From NCBI GenBank assembly GCA_015067885.1, contig SVLO01000011.1, forward strand, positions 1-59,616: a DNA stretch of 59,616 bases, in the 5' to 3' direction. This document shows, piece after piece, positions 1 to 9,583 of the stretch. Position 1 is the first letter of the stretch, and each line of letters begins with the position of its first letter. The notes below the pieces were generated by a model. The model searched no databases, had not been told where the DNA came from, and saw only the letters and a list, made by a program, of their open reading frames with translations. Source of the DNA: Oscillospiraceae bacterium (GTDB taxonomy: Bacteria > Bacillota > Clostridia > Oscillospirales > Oscillospiraceae). Both the position numbers and the translations under genes were made by a program.

Positions 1-99
1 GTCCACGCCGGAGCCACCGTCATCTTCCTGCTTTTGGCAGCAGAACCGATGCTGGAGAAACTGGATCGTATCAAGGTGAAGTACGGGCTGATCGAATAA
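1..99 (+). CDS. C-terminal end of a probable membrane protein (partial)
   Basis: The window opens inside a reading frame that ends with TAA at 97-99, leaving 32 residues. The visible tail has a hydrophobic run (ATVIFLLLAAEP) followed by a charged end (EKLDRIKVKYGLIE). This looks like the last transmembrane helix and cytoplasmic tail of an integral membrane protein. I do not recognise the family from so short a piece. The repeat element begins seven bases after the stop, so the repeat hairpin is probably this gene's terminator. Confidence 0.5.
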   Translation, partial: VHAGATVIFLLLAAEPMLEKLDRIKVKYGLIE

Positions 100-105
100 G
101 TCCGC

Positions 106-448
106 CCTCCACCAGCGACGCGGAAACGGCTCAAAAAGCGAAACCGCAACCCTGAAACGTCAAGCCGATAGAGGCTAAAACCGAATTCAAAAAATGTTGC
201 GTGAATGAAAGGTGGTGCGGTATCTCGACCATCTATTCAGGCAACATTTTTTTGCTATGAAATGAGTCTTTCGCTGGTTGCTCCCCGGAAGCACCTCGAA
301 AACGCGCCTGCCGAGCCGTCAAAACCGTGTTTTTTCGCTTAAAATCGCGAATGGGTTTCCTTGCCATCCCGGCTGTGACACGGCTCCTACCCAGTCGATC
401 CATATGGATTTGGGCGTGAGAATGGATGGTTACGGGCCGCCTCCACCA
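106..448 (+). repeat. 344-bp intergenic repeat, copy A
   Basis: This is one of five related units bounded at both ends by CCTCCACCA (106-114 and 440-448), here 343 bp long. It contains an imperfect hairpin: left arm 189-207 (AAAAAATGTTGCGTGAATG), right arm 234-252, ending in a T-run like an intrinsic terminator. The right boundary lies inside another inverted repeat, CGTGAGAATGGATGGT pairing with ACCATTCATTCTCACG. Copy A is the most diverged in its middle (about 255-395). It starts seven bases after a stop codon and is followed by a hairpin module at 480-690. No coding capacity is evident. Confidence 0.8.
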
Positions 449-479
449 TTCATTCTCACGTCACGTGGGAAATTACCGA

Positions 480-690
480 AAAGCGGCTGATGGTCAAGCT
501 TTACTGGCCATCAGCCGCTTTCGTTTGTGATGGCGACCATCGCCATAAAAAACAATCTTTCCAAATTCTCATGATTTTACGAAGCTGCTCCTACCCAGTA
601 TCGACTGGCTATATCAGGTACAACAACCTTTTCCCGACCTTCGGCATAAAACACCGGTTAGCTAGAGCTAATAACCTATTTTAACTACGC
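480..690 (+). repeat. Hairpin module, type I, next to repeat A
   Basis: The module opens with a 14-bp stem (AAAGCGGCTGATGG at 480-493, CCATCAGCCGCTTT at 508-521) and a short loop. It continues with CCAGTATCGACTGG, an inverted repeat, and a TTTTCCCGAC(C/G)TTCGGCATAAAA block. Related modules lie at 12310-12530, 18228-18450 and 19897-20035. The stem sequence matches the copy after the recombinase (19897) but not the other two, although all four can pair. From about 690 to 880 I see no gene. Confidence 0.7.
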
Positions 691-888
691 TTTCCACATC
701 AAGCAGAGGTCAACTCAATCTTACCCAAGCGATACTTGCCATCACAGTTTTCCACGCCCCCACGCCACGCGCATCACAACAGGCGCGCTAAACCCCAGTC
801 CGTTTTATTGTACTTGCACCATGCGATAATACTCTTATCACCGTTGCCGCCCATCCGTTTTTCTTCGTCTCATTTTTTCGGTCTCGTG

Positions 889-918
889 TTGCTTTTGGGC
901 TGACCGCTGTGGTATAAT
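889..918 (+). promoter_or_regulatory. Promoter of the methyltransferase gene
   Basis: TTGCTT at 889-894 and a perfect TATAAT at 913-918 are separated by 18 bases. The predicted transcript would start a few bases later, giving a leader of about 15-20 nt before the TTG start at 943. Confidence 0.5.
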
Positions 919-942
919 ACCCTCGAAGGATGTGATTCCGTT

Positions 943-3063
943 TTGGATATTTTAAATTCGCAACTGTGGAACTCCCTCGCCCGGTCAAGCTACGAACTTG
1001 AACACTCCATGGATCCGCTTCACCGCAAGCGCACAGGCAGTTACTACACATCGTTAGAGTTAACGTATATCATGATGCAGGACCTAGTCCAAAGCTTTAG
1101 TCCCGAAGAACGTGATAGGCTATACGGTATGACCTTCCTTGAGCCCTGTGTCGGAACCGGGAATTTTGTGTTTGCGTACCTTGTAGTATGCAAGAGCCTC
1201 GGTTTTAGCACGGAACAGTATCGTCAACTGATTAACAATATCTATGTTTGCGATATAAACAGCCGGGCACTCGAGCTATATAAAAACAACCTTACTACTT
1301 TGGTCCACAACTTGTTTGATATTGATTTAGATGATACATATTTCGCCGACCATGTATTCCCAGGTTTGCTTTTTGATTTAGATAGTAACCACGTAGAATA
1401 TATCCCCATCGAAAACCGCATCCCCGGCTTTAGTTCTTCGAAGGGGTTCGATATTGTTGTAACTAACCCTCCCTACAAAAACCTCAAGGCTGAACGTAGC
1501 CACTACAAAAATGACGGACAGCATGGCACCGACAAAGAACTGTATACTGCTATTGGCCGCTTAGCCGAGATGTACTTAAAGTATTCTACCACTGGCACGT
1601 TAAACATTTACAAGATGTTTGTGGAAGAGATTATTGATAAATACACATCGGCTTCCGGACGTTGTTCTCTGTTAATTCCCGCATCCATTCTTACAGATAA
1701 ATCTTGCGGCAAATTGCGTAAGTTTATCTTCGGGCGCTCGAAGCTAGAATCAGTGCGTCTAATCTCCGAAGACAGTGATTACGTAGATGCATCACAGGCG
1801 CTCTGTGCTGTCCAGCTTCATAAAGGAATGCCCAACACAAACGTTGCTGTTTCCGGCTCCCTAAACGGCAACATTCAGATGCCAACTTTAATCCCTTTCA
1901 AGGATATGGTCGACGAAACTGCAGACAGTTCCGTTCTTGTTTTAACTCAAAACGAATATCATATCCGAAAGTTAATGCAAAAGCACCCCACCATAAAATC
2001 GCTACCTTATATCTCAAACCTTCGTGGCGAATTAGATTTGACCCTGCATAAGCGGCATATCACAAAAAGTGAAACCCCCTACAAATTGCTCCGAGGCAGA
2101 AACATTTCCCATTACCAATTGATTGAAACCGAGGATGCCGATTTTGCAGAACCGGAGTTTGTGGAAAGTACCACAAAAAGAAAGTTCATTTCTAAAACAC
2201 GTCTTGTGTGTCAGCAAATTGCAAACATGGCGAAAAAGCGTCGAGTTTCTTTCGCCTTGGTCCCTAGCAATGTTGTTTTAGGAAACAGCTGCAACTTTTT
2301 GTCTGTCGATCCAAACGCTGATGGAGTGGACGAGTTCTTCCTCCTGGGCGTTTTGAATTCACCGCTAATCGACTGGTTCTTCAAACTGTCTAGCAGCAAC
2401 AATCACATCAACAACTACGAAATCGACACGTTCCCTATCCCTGTGAAGTCTAAGTTTTGCCGCATGATTTCGGATGCCGTGCAAACATATTTGGCCAATC
2501 CAGAAGAAATCCTCTTGCTAAAAATTAACGCTTTAGTTACGGCGGATGACATGCGCTTGGCAAAACGCTATATCAAGGCAGCCGCAGTTAGGAGCACTCT
2601 TTCCTATAACGCATTGATGGAACACAGCTTAACAGCAAGATTCTTTTCGGAACAACAAAATCACGATGTGCTTTCATTGCTTGGTATGAATGCGGTTGGA
2701 CCATTCGACCAACTTTTAGACGACTTGTCTGTGACCATTCTTGTAAACAGATCAAATCGCAGCTTTGTTGTTCCACAAAACTGTTATTACTGCGTCTCAA
2801 GAAAAAATGTTGCAGTTTTTGTTGTCCCGATTTCGCCTCAATGCGCCTATGTGCTCATGCCAAGAGAGCATATCGACAACGAAGATGGGAATTATGCGGT
2901 GGTAAGCGAGTCCCCACAAATCGACCGCATGAATTTTCATGCGCTAAAGTATGAGTATATGTTTTCAGGAAGTTTTGTTGCTGCAAGCTGTCGTTCGGAG
3001 TTAGAAAAACTACAACATCTCCGGCAAAAGCACCTCGTTGAATTAGCAGCATTAAAACAATAG
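943..3063 (+). CDS. Orphan N6-adenine DNA methyltransferase (Eco57I/TaqI-like)
   Basis: This 706-residue protein is a class I SAM-dependent DNA methyltransferase that should modify adenine in a specific DNA site. The SAM-binding motif FLEPCVGTGNF lies near residue 66 and the catalytic motif NPPY near residue 179. A TaqI-like specificity region follows at about 400-500, including NNHINNYEIDTFPIPV. No PD-(D/E)XK nuclease segment is visible at the N-terminus and no restriction gene is adjacent, so it looks solitary. The start is TTG, with an AAGGATG-type ribosome site eight bases upstream; no in-frame ATG is better placed. Base and codon use is clearly more AT-rich (TTA, AAA, TTT) than the flanking genes, suggesting horizontal transfer. 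It could be a relic of a type IIG or other defence system. Confidence 0.85.
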   Translation: MDILNSQLWNSLARSSYELEHSMDPLHRKRTGSYYTSLELTYIMMQDLVQSFSPEERDRLYGMTFLEPCVGTGNFVFAYLVVCKSLGFSTEQYRQLINNIYVCDINSRALELYKNNLTTLVHNLFDIDLDDTYFADHVFPGLLFDLDSNHVEYIPIENRIPGFSSSKGFDIVVTNPPYKNLKAERSHYKNDGQHGTDKELYTAIGRLAEMYLKYSTTGTLNIYKMFVEEIIDKYTSASGRCSLLIPASILTDKSCGKLRKFIFGRSKLESVRLISEDSDYVDASQALCAVQLHKGMPNTNVAVSGSLNGNIQMPTLIPFKDMVDETADSSVLVLTQNEYHIRKLMQKHPTIKSLPYISNLRGELDLTLHKRHITKSETPYKLLRGRNISHYQLIETEDADFAEPEFVESTTKRKFISKTRLVCQQIANMAKKRRVSFALVPSNVVLGNSCNFLSVDPNADGVDEFFLLGVLNSPLIDWFFKLSSSNNHINNYEIDTFPIPVKSKFCRMISDAVQTYLANPEEILLLKINALVTADDMRLAKRYIKAAAVRSTLSYNALMEHSLTARFFSEQQNHDVLSLLGMNAVGPFDQLLDDLSVTILVNRSNRSFVVPQNCYYCVSRKNVAVFVVPISPQCAYVLMPREHIDNEDGNYAVVSESPQIDRMNFHALKYEYMFSGSFVAASCRSELEKLQHLRQKHLVELAALKQ

Positions 3064-3072
3064 CCTCCACCA
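3064..3072 (+). other. Solo CCTCCACCA motif
   Basis: The 9-mer that bounds every 344-bp repeat occurs once here, immediately after the methyltransferase stop and directly before an A-run and terminator stem. The arrangement matches the right ends of repeats D and E, but without the repeat. It may be an empty target site. Confidence 0.45.
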
Positions 3073-3110
3073 AAAAAGACGGCTACCCCTTATGGGGTGG
3101 CCGTCTTTTT
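3073..3110. terminator. Bidirectional terminator between convergent genes
   Basis: A 17-bp near-perfect stem (AAAAAGACGGCTACCCC, loop TTAT, GGGGTGGCCGTCTTTTT) has A-runs on one side and T-runs on the other. It sits between the methyltransferase stop and the stop of the opposing SLH gene at 3119, so it can serve both. Confidence 0.85.
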
Positions 3111-3118
3111 CTTTGTGT

Positions 3119-6100
3119 TTAGTTACCACGCAGGTAGTTGGTCAGTATCTGTGCCGTTTGGGCACGGGTGGCCTTTTCCGTTGCGTTGGTGAAGGGAACG
3201 TTGTTCAAGATACCCTTCTCCACCGCCCACTTCAGGGCGTTAGCCGCCCAATCGCTGTGGTTGCCAACCTTGCTCAAATCACCAAAGCCGGCAGGGGTAT
3301 TGGAATAGTTCCACAGGATGACCGCAACCTGTTCAATGGTGACCGCATCCTCCGGCTTGAACACACCGCCGCCGAAGCCGCTGACCACGCCGCGGTTAGA
3401 ACCCCAAGTAACGGCGTTGTTGAACCACTGGCTGGCAGGCACGTCGGAGAAGCTGTGCTTCAGGCCGTTCAAGGCGGGCTGCCCCTCCTTGTTGTACAGC
3501 ACCTGCACCACCATAGCGCGGTTCAGGGTGTCGTTGGGGCCGAACTTGGTAGCGTTGTAGCCGCTCATAATACCATTTTCCACGGCGAAGCTGACGGCAT
3601 CATAATACCAATCGCCCTTCTTGACATCAGAAAAGCTGATATTGTCAGCGGGACGGTTCAGAGGCTTGGTCAACTCCACGGCATAGAAGTCATCCACGTA
3701 CAGGCAGTCGCCGGTAGCCGCCGTGGCCTCGGACTGGTTGAACTGGATGGCGCAAATCTCACGCACCACATCCTCGTGCAGGATATCCACATAGCCATCT
3801 CGCGTCAAAGGCGTCATCAGCTGGCTGGTCTCCAGCTTGATATCGCAGACCGCCTTGCCATTGATATACAGCTTGCCCATATCGGCGGCAATGTTAAAGC
3901 TGATTGCAATGTCGTTCCACGTGCCGGGTTCCACCTTGGCAACCGCCTTCTGCCCATCCTTGTAGCACAGGCTGACGGTGCCGTCGGGGGCAATGGCCAC
4001 AGCGGCCAGCGCGTGGCGCAGGTAGGAGAAGTTAAAGGCCGCCTTCACTTCCAGAACAAACTCGTTTTTGTTTGTGGTGGGTACCATAACCTTTGCGCCC
4101 ACGGTACCGGCCTTCATAGCAGGCACCTGACGCACCGCGGTAGCAGCAACGGACATACTGGTGTCCCGCACCTTCATAGCACGCTTTCCGGACACAGAGG
4201 CCGTCTGGGTCAGCTCCAGCGTGTCGCTGCTGTCGCTCATCCAGCCCTGATACTTCAGGGAGGCTGCCTCAAAGTCGTCGTAGCCGCCCTTGTTGCCGTA
4301 GACCATCTCGTCGAACTCTTCGATCAGGCAGCCGATGGTGCGCTGGCTGGACTCGAAGGTGGGATCCTTGTAGTTGGCATCCGTCCAACAGATAAAGGCC
4401 TCGTTGCCGTCAGGCGAGAAGCCGATACCCTGCTGTGTCACACGCAGGTCGTTATACTGCAGGCTGTCAAAGGACGTGCCGAAAATCAGGTTCAGATAGT
4501 GGTCAAAGGACTCAAAGTTGTCGCTGGTCACGCCCAAAGACAGCGGCGTGCGGCGATAGGCACTCATACCGATGGAGTTGCGGCTGGCGTGCAGCACCAA
4601 GCGGTCACTGCCGTACTCAGTCAGCACCGTAGAGCAGTTGGCCGAGATGATTTTGGAGTAGCCGGTGGTCCAGGTGTTGCCGTAGTCATAGGAGCGACCC
4701 TCCAGCAGGTAGAAGCTGCCGGCCTGCTGGGCACGGACAAGGGCATACAAACTGCCGTCGTCCAGCTGAATCACGCAGGCTTCGGTGCAGCCATTCTCTC
4801 GGCTGTCAAGTTCCTTGCCCAGAGGGGATGCAGGACCGACAATGGGGGTGTTCAGGGTCAAGATGTCCTTGCTTTCGGTCCAACTCTTGCCGCCATCGGC
4901 GGAGAACATAGCGGAGGATACGTTCTGATCCGCTTCCCACATAGCATTGGCGTGCATAAACACATAGTCCACGTTGGGTCCGTCACCGTCAGCGTCCCGC
5001 AGCTTGATGCCGTCGCTGTAGGTCATATGACGCAGACGGTCAGGCTGGGGATTGCCGAGGATGATGTCATTCTCTTTGACCTTGGGGAAGAATTCGTAGC
5101 TGATGTACTGGGGTTCGCTCCAGGTGTAGCCGTAGTCATCGGTGTAAATCAGCACGATGCGGTAGTCGGTGTCGGTCGCGCCGGACTTGCCGCTGTAGGC
5201 AATCAGGAACAGACGATTGAGCTCCTCGTCCCACAGGAAGCCGCCAAAGCCGCTGCCGCGGCCGCCGCTCAAGCTCTTCTTGTTCTCGTCCCAATCGTTC
5301 AGCGCCATCACGGGGGTGGGGTCAAAGGTGCGGCCGCCATCGGTGGAGCGATACACGGGGATATGGCAGTTTTCCAGTATGCTTCGACCCACCACGATCA
5401 CGTCGCCGTTGGGGAAGGTAAAGGGTCTGCCGCCGCCGGCCATGGCATCGTCGGTAGCGGTGCTATAGGTCTGCTTGGTCACATTAACCAGCGTCACATT
5501 GCCGTAGCTGACCTCAAACACCGCCTCGGAGTCAGAGAAATCCTTGGCACTGCCGCAACCCCAATGGGCGGTCACAGTGGCAGGGGCAGAGGGCACACGG
5601 ACATAGAAGCCGTCGGTGCCGTTGTACCAGTGAGCCAGAGTGGTTTCGCCCACAGTGAAACGGAAATCGCTTCCGTCCGCCTTATACTGGCCGGATTTGG
5701 CACCCAAAGAGGCAATAGACACGAACACGGGGACGTCCTTGTCGCTGTCGCTCACCTTGACCTCAGCCTTGTGAGCGAAGGCGCCACCGGCGCCGGGCAG
5801 GTACGGCTCGTTGCTCACCGCAATCATTTCCTGGATGGAGTTATAGAACGAAGGCACCTCACCGGTGATGTCCAGTTCATCGTGATAGGTATGCACCTTC
5901 ACATAGCGCGCCTTGGCGTTCAGGTTATACAGGGTATACTCCTTGCCGCCCTTGTGCAGCATCCAGTCGGTCAGCTTGGTCCAATCCTTGCCGTCCTCGC
6001 TGATGAACACGCCCAGATGCTGGCGGCTCATACGGGAGTACTCGTCCATATCATACAGCTTGATGGTGTTGAACGGCTTGCTGCTGCCCTGATCCACCAC

Positions 6101-9100
6101 AAGGCTGTTGTGGGTGGTGTCGAAGTACTCATAGACGTTTACGGTGAAGTCATTGGCCTGACCGGTAAAGGGATTCTCGTCCTGCACGATCAGGGACACA
6201 TTGCCCGTGGCAGACTGACCCTTAGTGCCGAAGGTAAAGGTCTTGGATGCGCCCGCTCCGTTGTAGTTGATGGAGGCGGTCAGGTCGAAGGACAAAGGCT
6301 TCGTGCTGCGTGTGACGATGCCGGTTTCGGTGTTCACATTGGCCGCCACCTGACCGGTGGCCTTATCCACCGCCGTCCACTTGACGGGAATGGAGAGCCC
6401 CAGCGCGGCGACCTCGATTTCCTTCACAAGGTTCAGGGCGGTCACATCTTCCGTCTGCGCCCCGGCAAGGATATCCGCCGCCGTAATGGCCTCAATGGCG
6501 GTATCGGCAATGGACTGGTCGCTTTCAAACGACGCCTGCGTCCACAGAATGCTGTAAATATCCGCATTCACATTGGTCCAGACGCCGGCCTCGTTGGCCA
6601 TACGGGTGTAGTTCACCGCATCCATAATAAGCCGGGGCAGGGGCGCCGTGCCCACAAAGAAGTCCGTGCGGTCCAGCGCCGTAAACACATAGGCCAATTC
6701 GCCGTTGACGTATACGGAAGGAACTCTCTTGTTGTCCACCGAAATGGTAAGGGTAAACCGCGTGCCCACGTCCACGCCGATGTCGGCGCTTTCACTGCCG
6801 TTTTGACGCAGCAGGTCCATAATGATATTGCCCTTGCCGTCATCACGCAGGCAGAAACGGGCCTGCAGCGTCTCCTGACGGAACTCCCAGCCCAAACCGC
6901 GCCAGCCGTGGCTGCCGGACACCGTGGGCAGGGTATCCACATACAAATCCACGGTGAGGTCATAGGCACCGCTGACGTAATCCACCTTGACGTAGTGCTC
7001 CACCAGCTCGTTGGCCTGTCCGATGCCATCGCCGGTGCGAATGGCGTAGGCGCCGTCACCCTGTCCCCAGGTCGTGTTAGCGGCATTGGAACCCAGCACA
7101 TAGTTCTTGGTCATAATGTCGCTGGCGGTATCGCCCAAAATCACCGTTCTGCCCACCAGCTCCAACGTGCCGTACAGCACGGATGTGCCACCCACATCCA
7201 CAAACTCCAGTCGGTAAGGTACCTTGGCGTTCATACCCTCGGAAATATTGAATGCCGACAGCGGGACGGACCACTCCATGGTCTGGCCGCTGGCACGCAC
7301 CTGACCGGCGTCCGCCTTCTCGTCAATCAAATCGGCCGCCACAGTCTTGCCGTTCACCGTCAGGGTCACCGCCTTGGCACGGCTGTCCGTAAAGATTTGC
7401 GCGCCCACATACAGGTTTCGCGCATCCCACAGGAAACCGGCCTCGGCACCGGGAGCTTTCCCCGTGCCGGCAGCCCGATGGGGCGTATACCACTGGTTGT
7501 CCTTCAACAGGCCGTCCAAGGTCAGCCCGGCAGCATCCAGATAGGCCGTTGCATCGTTCTTGCCATCCCCTGCCGTAGGCGCGTACATCAGCTGCTGCAG
7601 CTTCGCGCCGCCGCCCAAAATCAGCTGGAACTGCCGGGTTTTGCCGCCGGAGGTAATGGAAATCGGCACACTCTGCCCTGCCGGAGCTGGCTGGGAAATC
7701 AAGTTCAGCGGAATTCGAATCTCATACTGTCCCTTGCCGTTGCCGGCAATGGTGCTGCCCATGGTGTAGCCCAACGCAAAGGTAGGCTTTTTCCCCAGCT
7801 TGGCCACACCCTTAATATCGCCAAAGTCGAACGTGGCATCGCTTTCCTTTGTATCCAGCGCAATGTACAGATACTCTTCGTCACACAGGGCCGCCAGTTT
7901 GGTGTTGCCGACCATGGTGTCCGGCGTCCAATAGTTCTCCGCCAAATTGCCGTCGATTGTCAGAACACCGTTCTGCGCCAACTGTCCAGCCGTCAGCTTG
8001 GCGGCCGGTGCCTGCTGGGTCAGGATGAAATCATGCAGCACCACATCATTCTTACGGGTGGCGGTCAGGTCTCGGCGGGTGGTGGCGGTCAGGAACTTGT
8101 AGGTGCCCTGGCTGCCGGTGCGGCTGGTGGTGGGGAACTTGGCCGCACTCTTGCCGTTGACATAGACCTCCACTTCAAACGAGTCATTGACCACCATGCG
8201 AATGTTTACATTTTTAGCGGGCAAATCCAGTCCGGTATCGAAACGCAGGGCCATATGGTGACCGGTCTCGTACTGGGACACGTAGATGTTGCCGTCCTTA
8301 TCGGCATAGAAGCCGTGACCGAGCAGCATACCGGTGCCATAATACACGCAAAAGCCCGTCACACCCCAGTAGGCCTTCATATCCTCCGCCGGGACAATCA
8401 GGTCATTGAAGTCCACATTGAAGGTCAACTCGTGGCCCTCGTTGAAGGCCACACCGTTGGCGCTTTCGGACAGCGTCCACGTTACCGGCCCCTCGGTGCC
8501 CTTTTCGCTCATCTCGTTGGTCTTATAGTGCAAAGACCCCTCTTCTGCCACAGCGTAAAGCTCTGCGCTGTCCTTGTTGAGGTTTTTGGCGTAGCCCTTG
8601 TTGGCGGTGTCGGTAAAATCATCCGCCAGCACCACGGCTCGCCGGGCAAACAGCACCTTACCTTGAGCGCTGTCCCCACCCACCTTGCAGGTGAAGGGCA
8701 GTTCCAAATTAATGTCATAAACCAGGTCAAACGCAGACAGCGCGATGCAGATCTCCGCCGTACCGGCATCTGCCACGGCGGTGCCGACGGAAGCTCCGTC
8801 GACCGTCACCGTCCCGGCGGTCAGATCAATCTGCGCCGTCACGCCGTTGATGGTAAATTCGGCCGTTTTCTGCGCGGTCTGCAGGCCGATATAAAGATTC
8901 GTTTGATTGCACAGCAGCATAGCCGGCGTGCTGCCGATCCGATCCTGCAGCAGCCACACATCTTCGCTCAGCTTACCGTCCACGGTCACTTTGGCCGCCG
9001 TGTAGTAGGCCTGAATCGTCGCGGTCTCCGCCGCAGCTACAGGCACAGCCGCAGTGGGCAGCATAGACATCAGCATCACCAATGCCATCAGGAACGAAGT

Positions 9101-9112
9101 TACTTTCTTCAT
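3119..9112 (-). CDS. Giant secreted SLH-anchored sialidase-like propeller protein
   Basis: This 1997-residue protein has a signal peptide (residues 1-28, ending AAVPVAAAE), so it is exported. Approximate order: CBM9/DOMON-like domain (36-185), lectin-like jelly roll (190-375), two more CBM9-like domains (375-660), second jelly roll (665-870), bacterial Ig-like domain (877-964), discoidin-like segment (1000-1094), six-bladed-type propeller (1222-1604), jelly roll (1610-1815), and three SLH repeats (1822-1997) that bind cell-wall polymer. The propeller has Asp-boxes STDGGRTF, DDYGYTW, SADGGKSW and YDYGNTW. The FRIP arginine motif of GH33 sialidases is not visible, so the substrate is unknown. 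It is probably a surface glycan-binding or glycosidase protein. AAAGGAGGAAACCCG precedes the ATG. It is a paralogue of the genes at 46707 and 54838. Confidence 0.85.
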   Translation of the reverse strand: MKKVTSFLMALVMLMSMLPTAAVPVAAAETATIQAYYTAAKVTVDGKLSEDVWLLQDRIGSTPAMLLCNQTNLYIGLQTAQKTAEFTINGVTAQIDLTAGTVTVDGASVGTAVADAGTAEICIALSAFDLVYDINLELPFTCKVGGDSAQGKVLFARRAVVLADDFTDTANKGYAKNLNKDSAELYAVAEEGSLHYKTNEMSEKGTEGPVTWTLSESANGVAFNEGHELTFNVDFNDLIVPAEDMKAYWGVTGFCVYYGTGMLLGHGFYADKDGNIYVSQYETGHHMALRFDTGLDLPAKNVNIRMVVNDSFEVEVYVNGKSAAKFPTTSRTGSQGTYKFLTATTRRDLTATRKNDVVLHDFILTQQAPAAKLTAGQLAQNGVLTIDGNLAENYWTPDTMVGNTKLAALCDEEYLYIALDTKESDATFDFGDIKGVAKLGKKPTFALGYTMGSTIAGNGKGQYEIRIPLNLISQPAPAGQSVPISITSGGKTRQFQLILGGGAKLQQLMYAPTAGDGKNDATAYLDAAGLTLDGLLKDNQWYTPHRAAGTGKAPGAEAGFLWDARNLYVGAQIFTDSRAKAVTLTVNGKTVAADLIDEKADAGQVRASGQTMEWSVPLSAFNISEGMNAKVPYRLEFVDVGGTSVLYGTLELVGRTVILGDTASDIMTKNYVLGSNAANTTWGQGDGAYAIRTGDGIGQANELVEHYVKVDYVSGAYDLTVDLYVDTLPTVSGSHGWRGLGWEFRQETLQARFCLRDDGKGNIIMDLLRQNGSESADIGVDVGTRFTLTISVDNKRVPSVYVNGELAYVFTALDRTDFFVGTAPLPRLIMDAVNYTRMANEAGVWTNVNADIYSILWTQASFESDQSIADTAIEAITAADILAGAQTEDVTALNLVKEIEVAALGLSIPVKWTAVDKATGQVAANVNTETGIVTRSTKPLSFDLTASINYNGAGASKTFTFGTKGQSATGNVSLIVQDENPFTGQANDFTVNVYEYFDTTHNSLVVDQGSSKPFNTIKLYDMDEYSRMSRQHLGVFISEDGKDWTKLTDWMLHKGGKEYTLYNLNAKARYVKVHTYHDELDITGEVPSFYNSIQEMIAVSNEPYLPGAGGAFAHKAEVKVSDSDKDVPVFVSIASLGAKSGQYKADGSDFRFTVGETTLAHWYNGTDGFYVRVPSAPATVTAHWGCGSAKDFSDSEAVFEVSYGNVTLVNVTKQTYSTATDDAMAGGGRPFTFPNGDVIVVGRSILENCHIPVYRSTDGGRTFDPTPVMALNDWDENKKSLSGGRGSGFGGFLWDEELNRLFLIAYSGKSGATDTDYRIVLIYTDDYGYTWSEPQYISYEFFPKVKENDIILGNPQPDRLRHMTYSDGIKLRDADGDGPNVDYVFMHANAMWEADQNVSSAMFSADGGKSWTESKDILTLNTPIVGPASPLGKELDSRENGCTEACVIQLDDGSLYALVRAQQAGSFYLLEGRSYDYGNTWTTGYSKIISANCSTVLTEYGSDRLVLHASRNSIGMSAYRRTPLSLGVTSDNFESFDHYLNLIFGTSFDSLQYNDLRVTQQGIGFSPDGNEAFICWTDANYKDPTFESSQRTIGCLIEEFDEMVYGNKGGYDDFEAASLKYQGWMSDSSDTLELTQTASVSGKRAMKVRDTSMSVAATAVRQVPAMKAGTVGAKVMVPTTNKNEFVLEVKAAFNFSYLRHALAAVAIAPDGTVSLCYKDGQKAVAKVEPGTWNDIAISFNIAADMGKLYINGKAVCDIKLETSQLMTPLTRDGYVDILHEDVVREICAIQFNQSEATAATGDCLYVDDFYAVELTKPLNRPADNISFSDVKKGDWYYDAVSFAVENGIMSGYNATKFGPNDTLNRAMVVQVLYNKEGQPALNGLKHSFSDVPASQWFNNAVTWGSNRGVVSGFGGGVFKPEDAVTIEQVAVILWNYSNTPAGFGDLSKVGNHSDWAANALKWAVEKGILNNVPFTNATEKATRAQTAQILTNYLRGN

Positions 9113-9583
9113 CGGGTTTCCTCCTTTGCTATGTCGCGCTACGGAGACGTTCTCGTCTCTGCAGAGGATATAAATACAGTTTCATTGTACATATCAGAAG
9201 TCACTTTTTCTATGGAATTTTCTTCATAAAATATGTCAATTTCTGCATACTTACCGAAGAAGCAATGTACCATTCAGCTTCCGGCAATGGCTGAAATCGA
9301 GTTTCCGATTACGAAAACAACGTTGAATGCAGCCTCTTTGCTGAACTAAAACGATGCCCATATCCATACCGCCTGTGAAGTTTATATCAACTTGAAATGC
9401 TGAAGCGAAAGCGGCTGTTCACCTCCAAATGTCAAGCCGAAGGACAGGACAAGCAAACACAGGGTGTAAATCCTGTTTTATCTTAACATAGGCACGTGGC
9501 CCAAGAATATAGATTTCTCACCCCAATATATAGTATTTTCGGCACAACCGTTTTGGAGAAATATCCTTGCTTTACAGGGGAAT
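9113..9583. other. Intergenic region without a recognised gene
   Basis: This holds the leader of the SLH gene (ribosome site near 9118) and AT-rich sequence that should contain its promoter; I cannot assign a convincing -35/-10 pair. From about 9290 to 9583 I see nothing beyond the 3' flank of the AraC gene. Confidence 0.4.

Noticed and set aside
788-1051. Small minus-strand open frame overlapping the methyltransferase start
   Set aside because: It overlaps a promoter and a gene with strong motifs on the other strand and has no recognisable features of its own.
3092-9229. Very long open frame on the plus strand, opposite the SLH protein
   Set aside because: It has no family signature, no ribosome site and low-complexity G/V/H/Q-rich sequence. 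It is the stop-free antisense of a GC-rich gene whose minus-strand product has clear domains.
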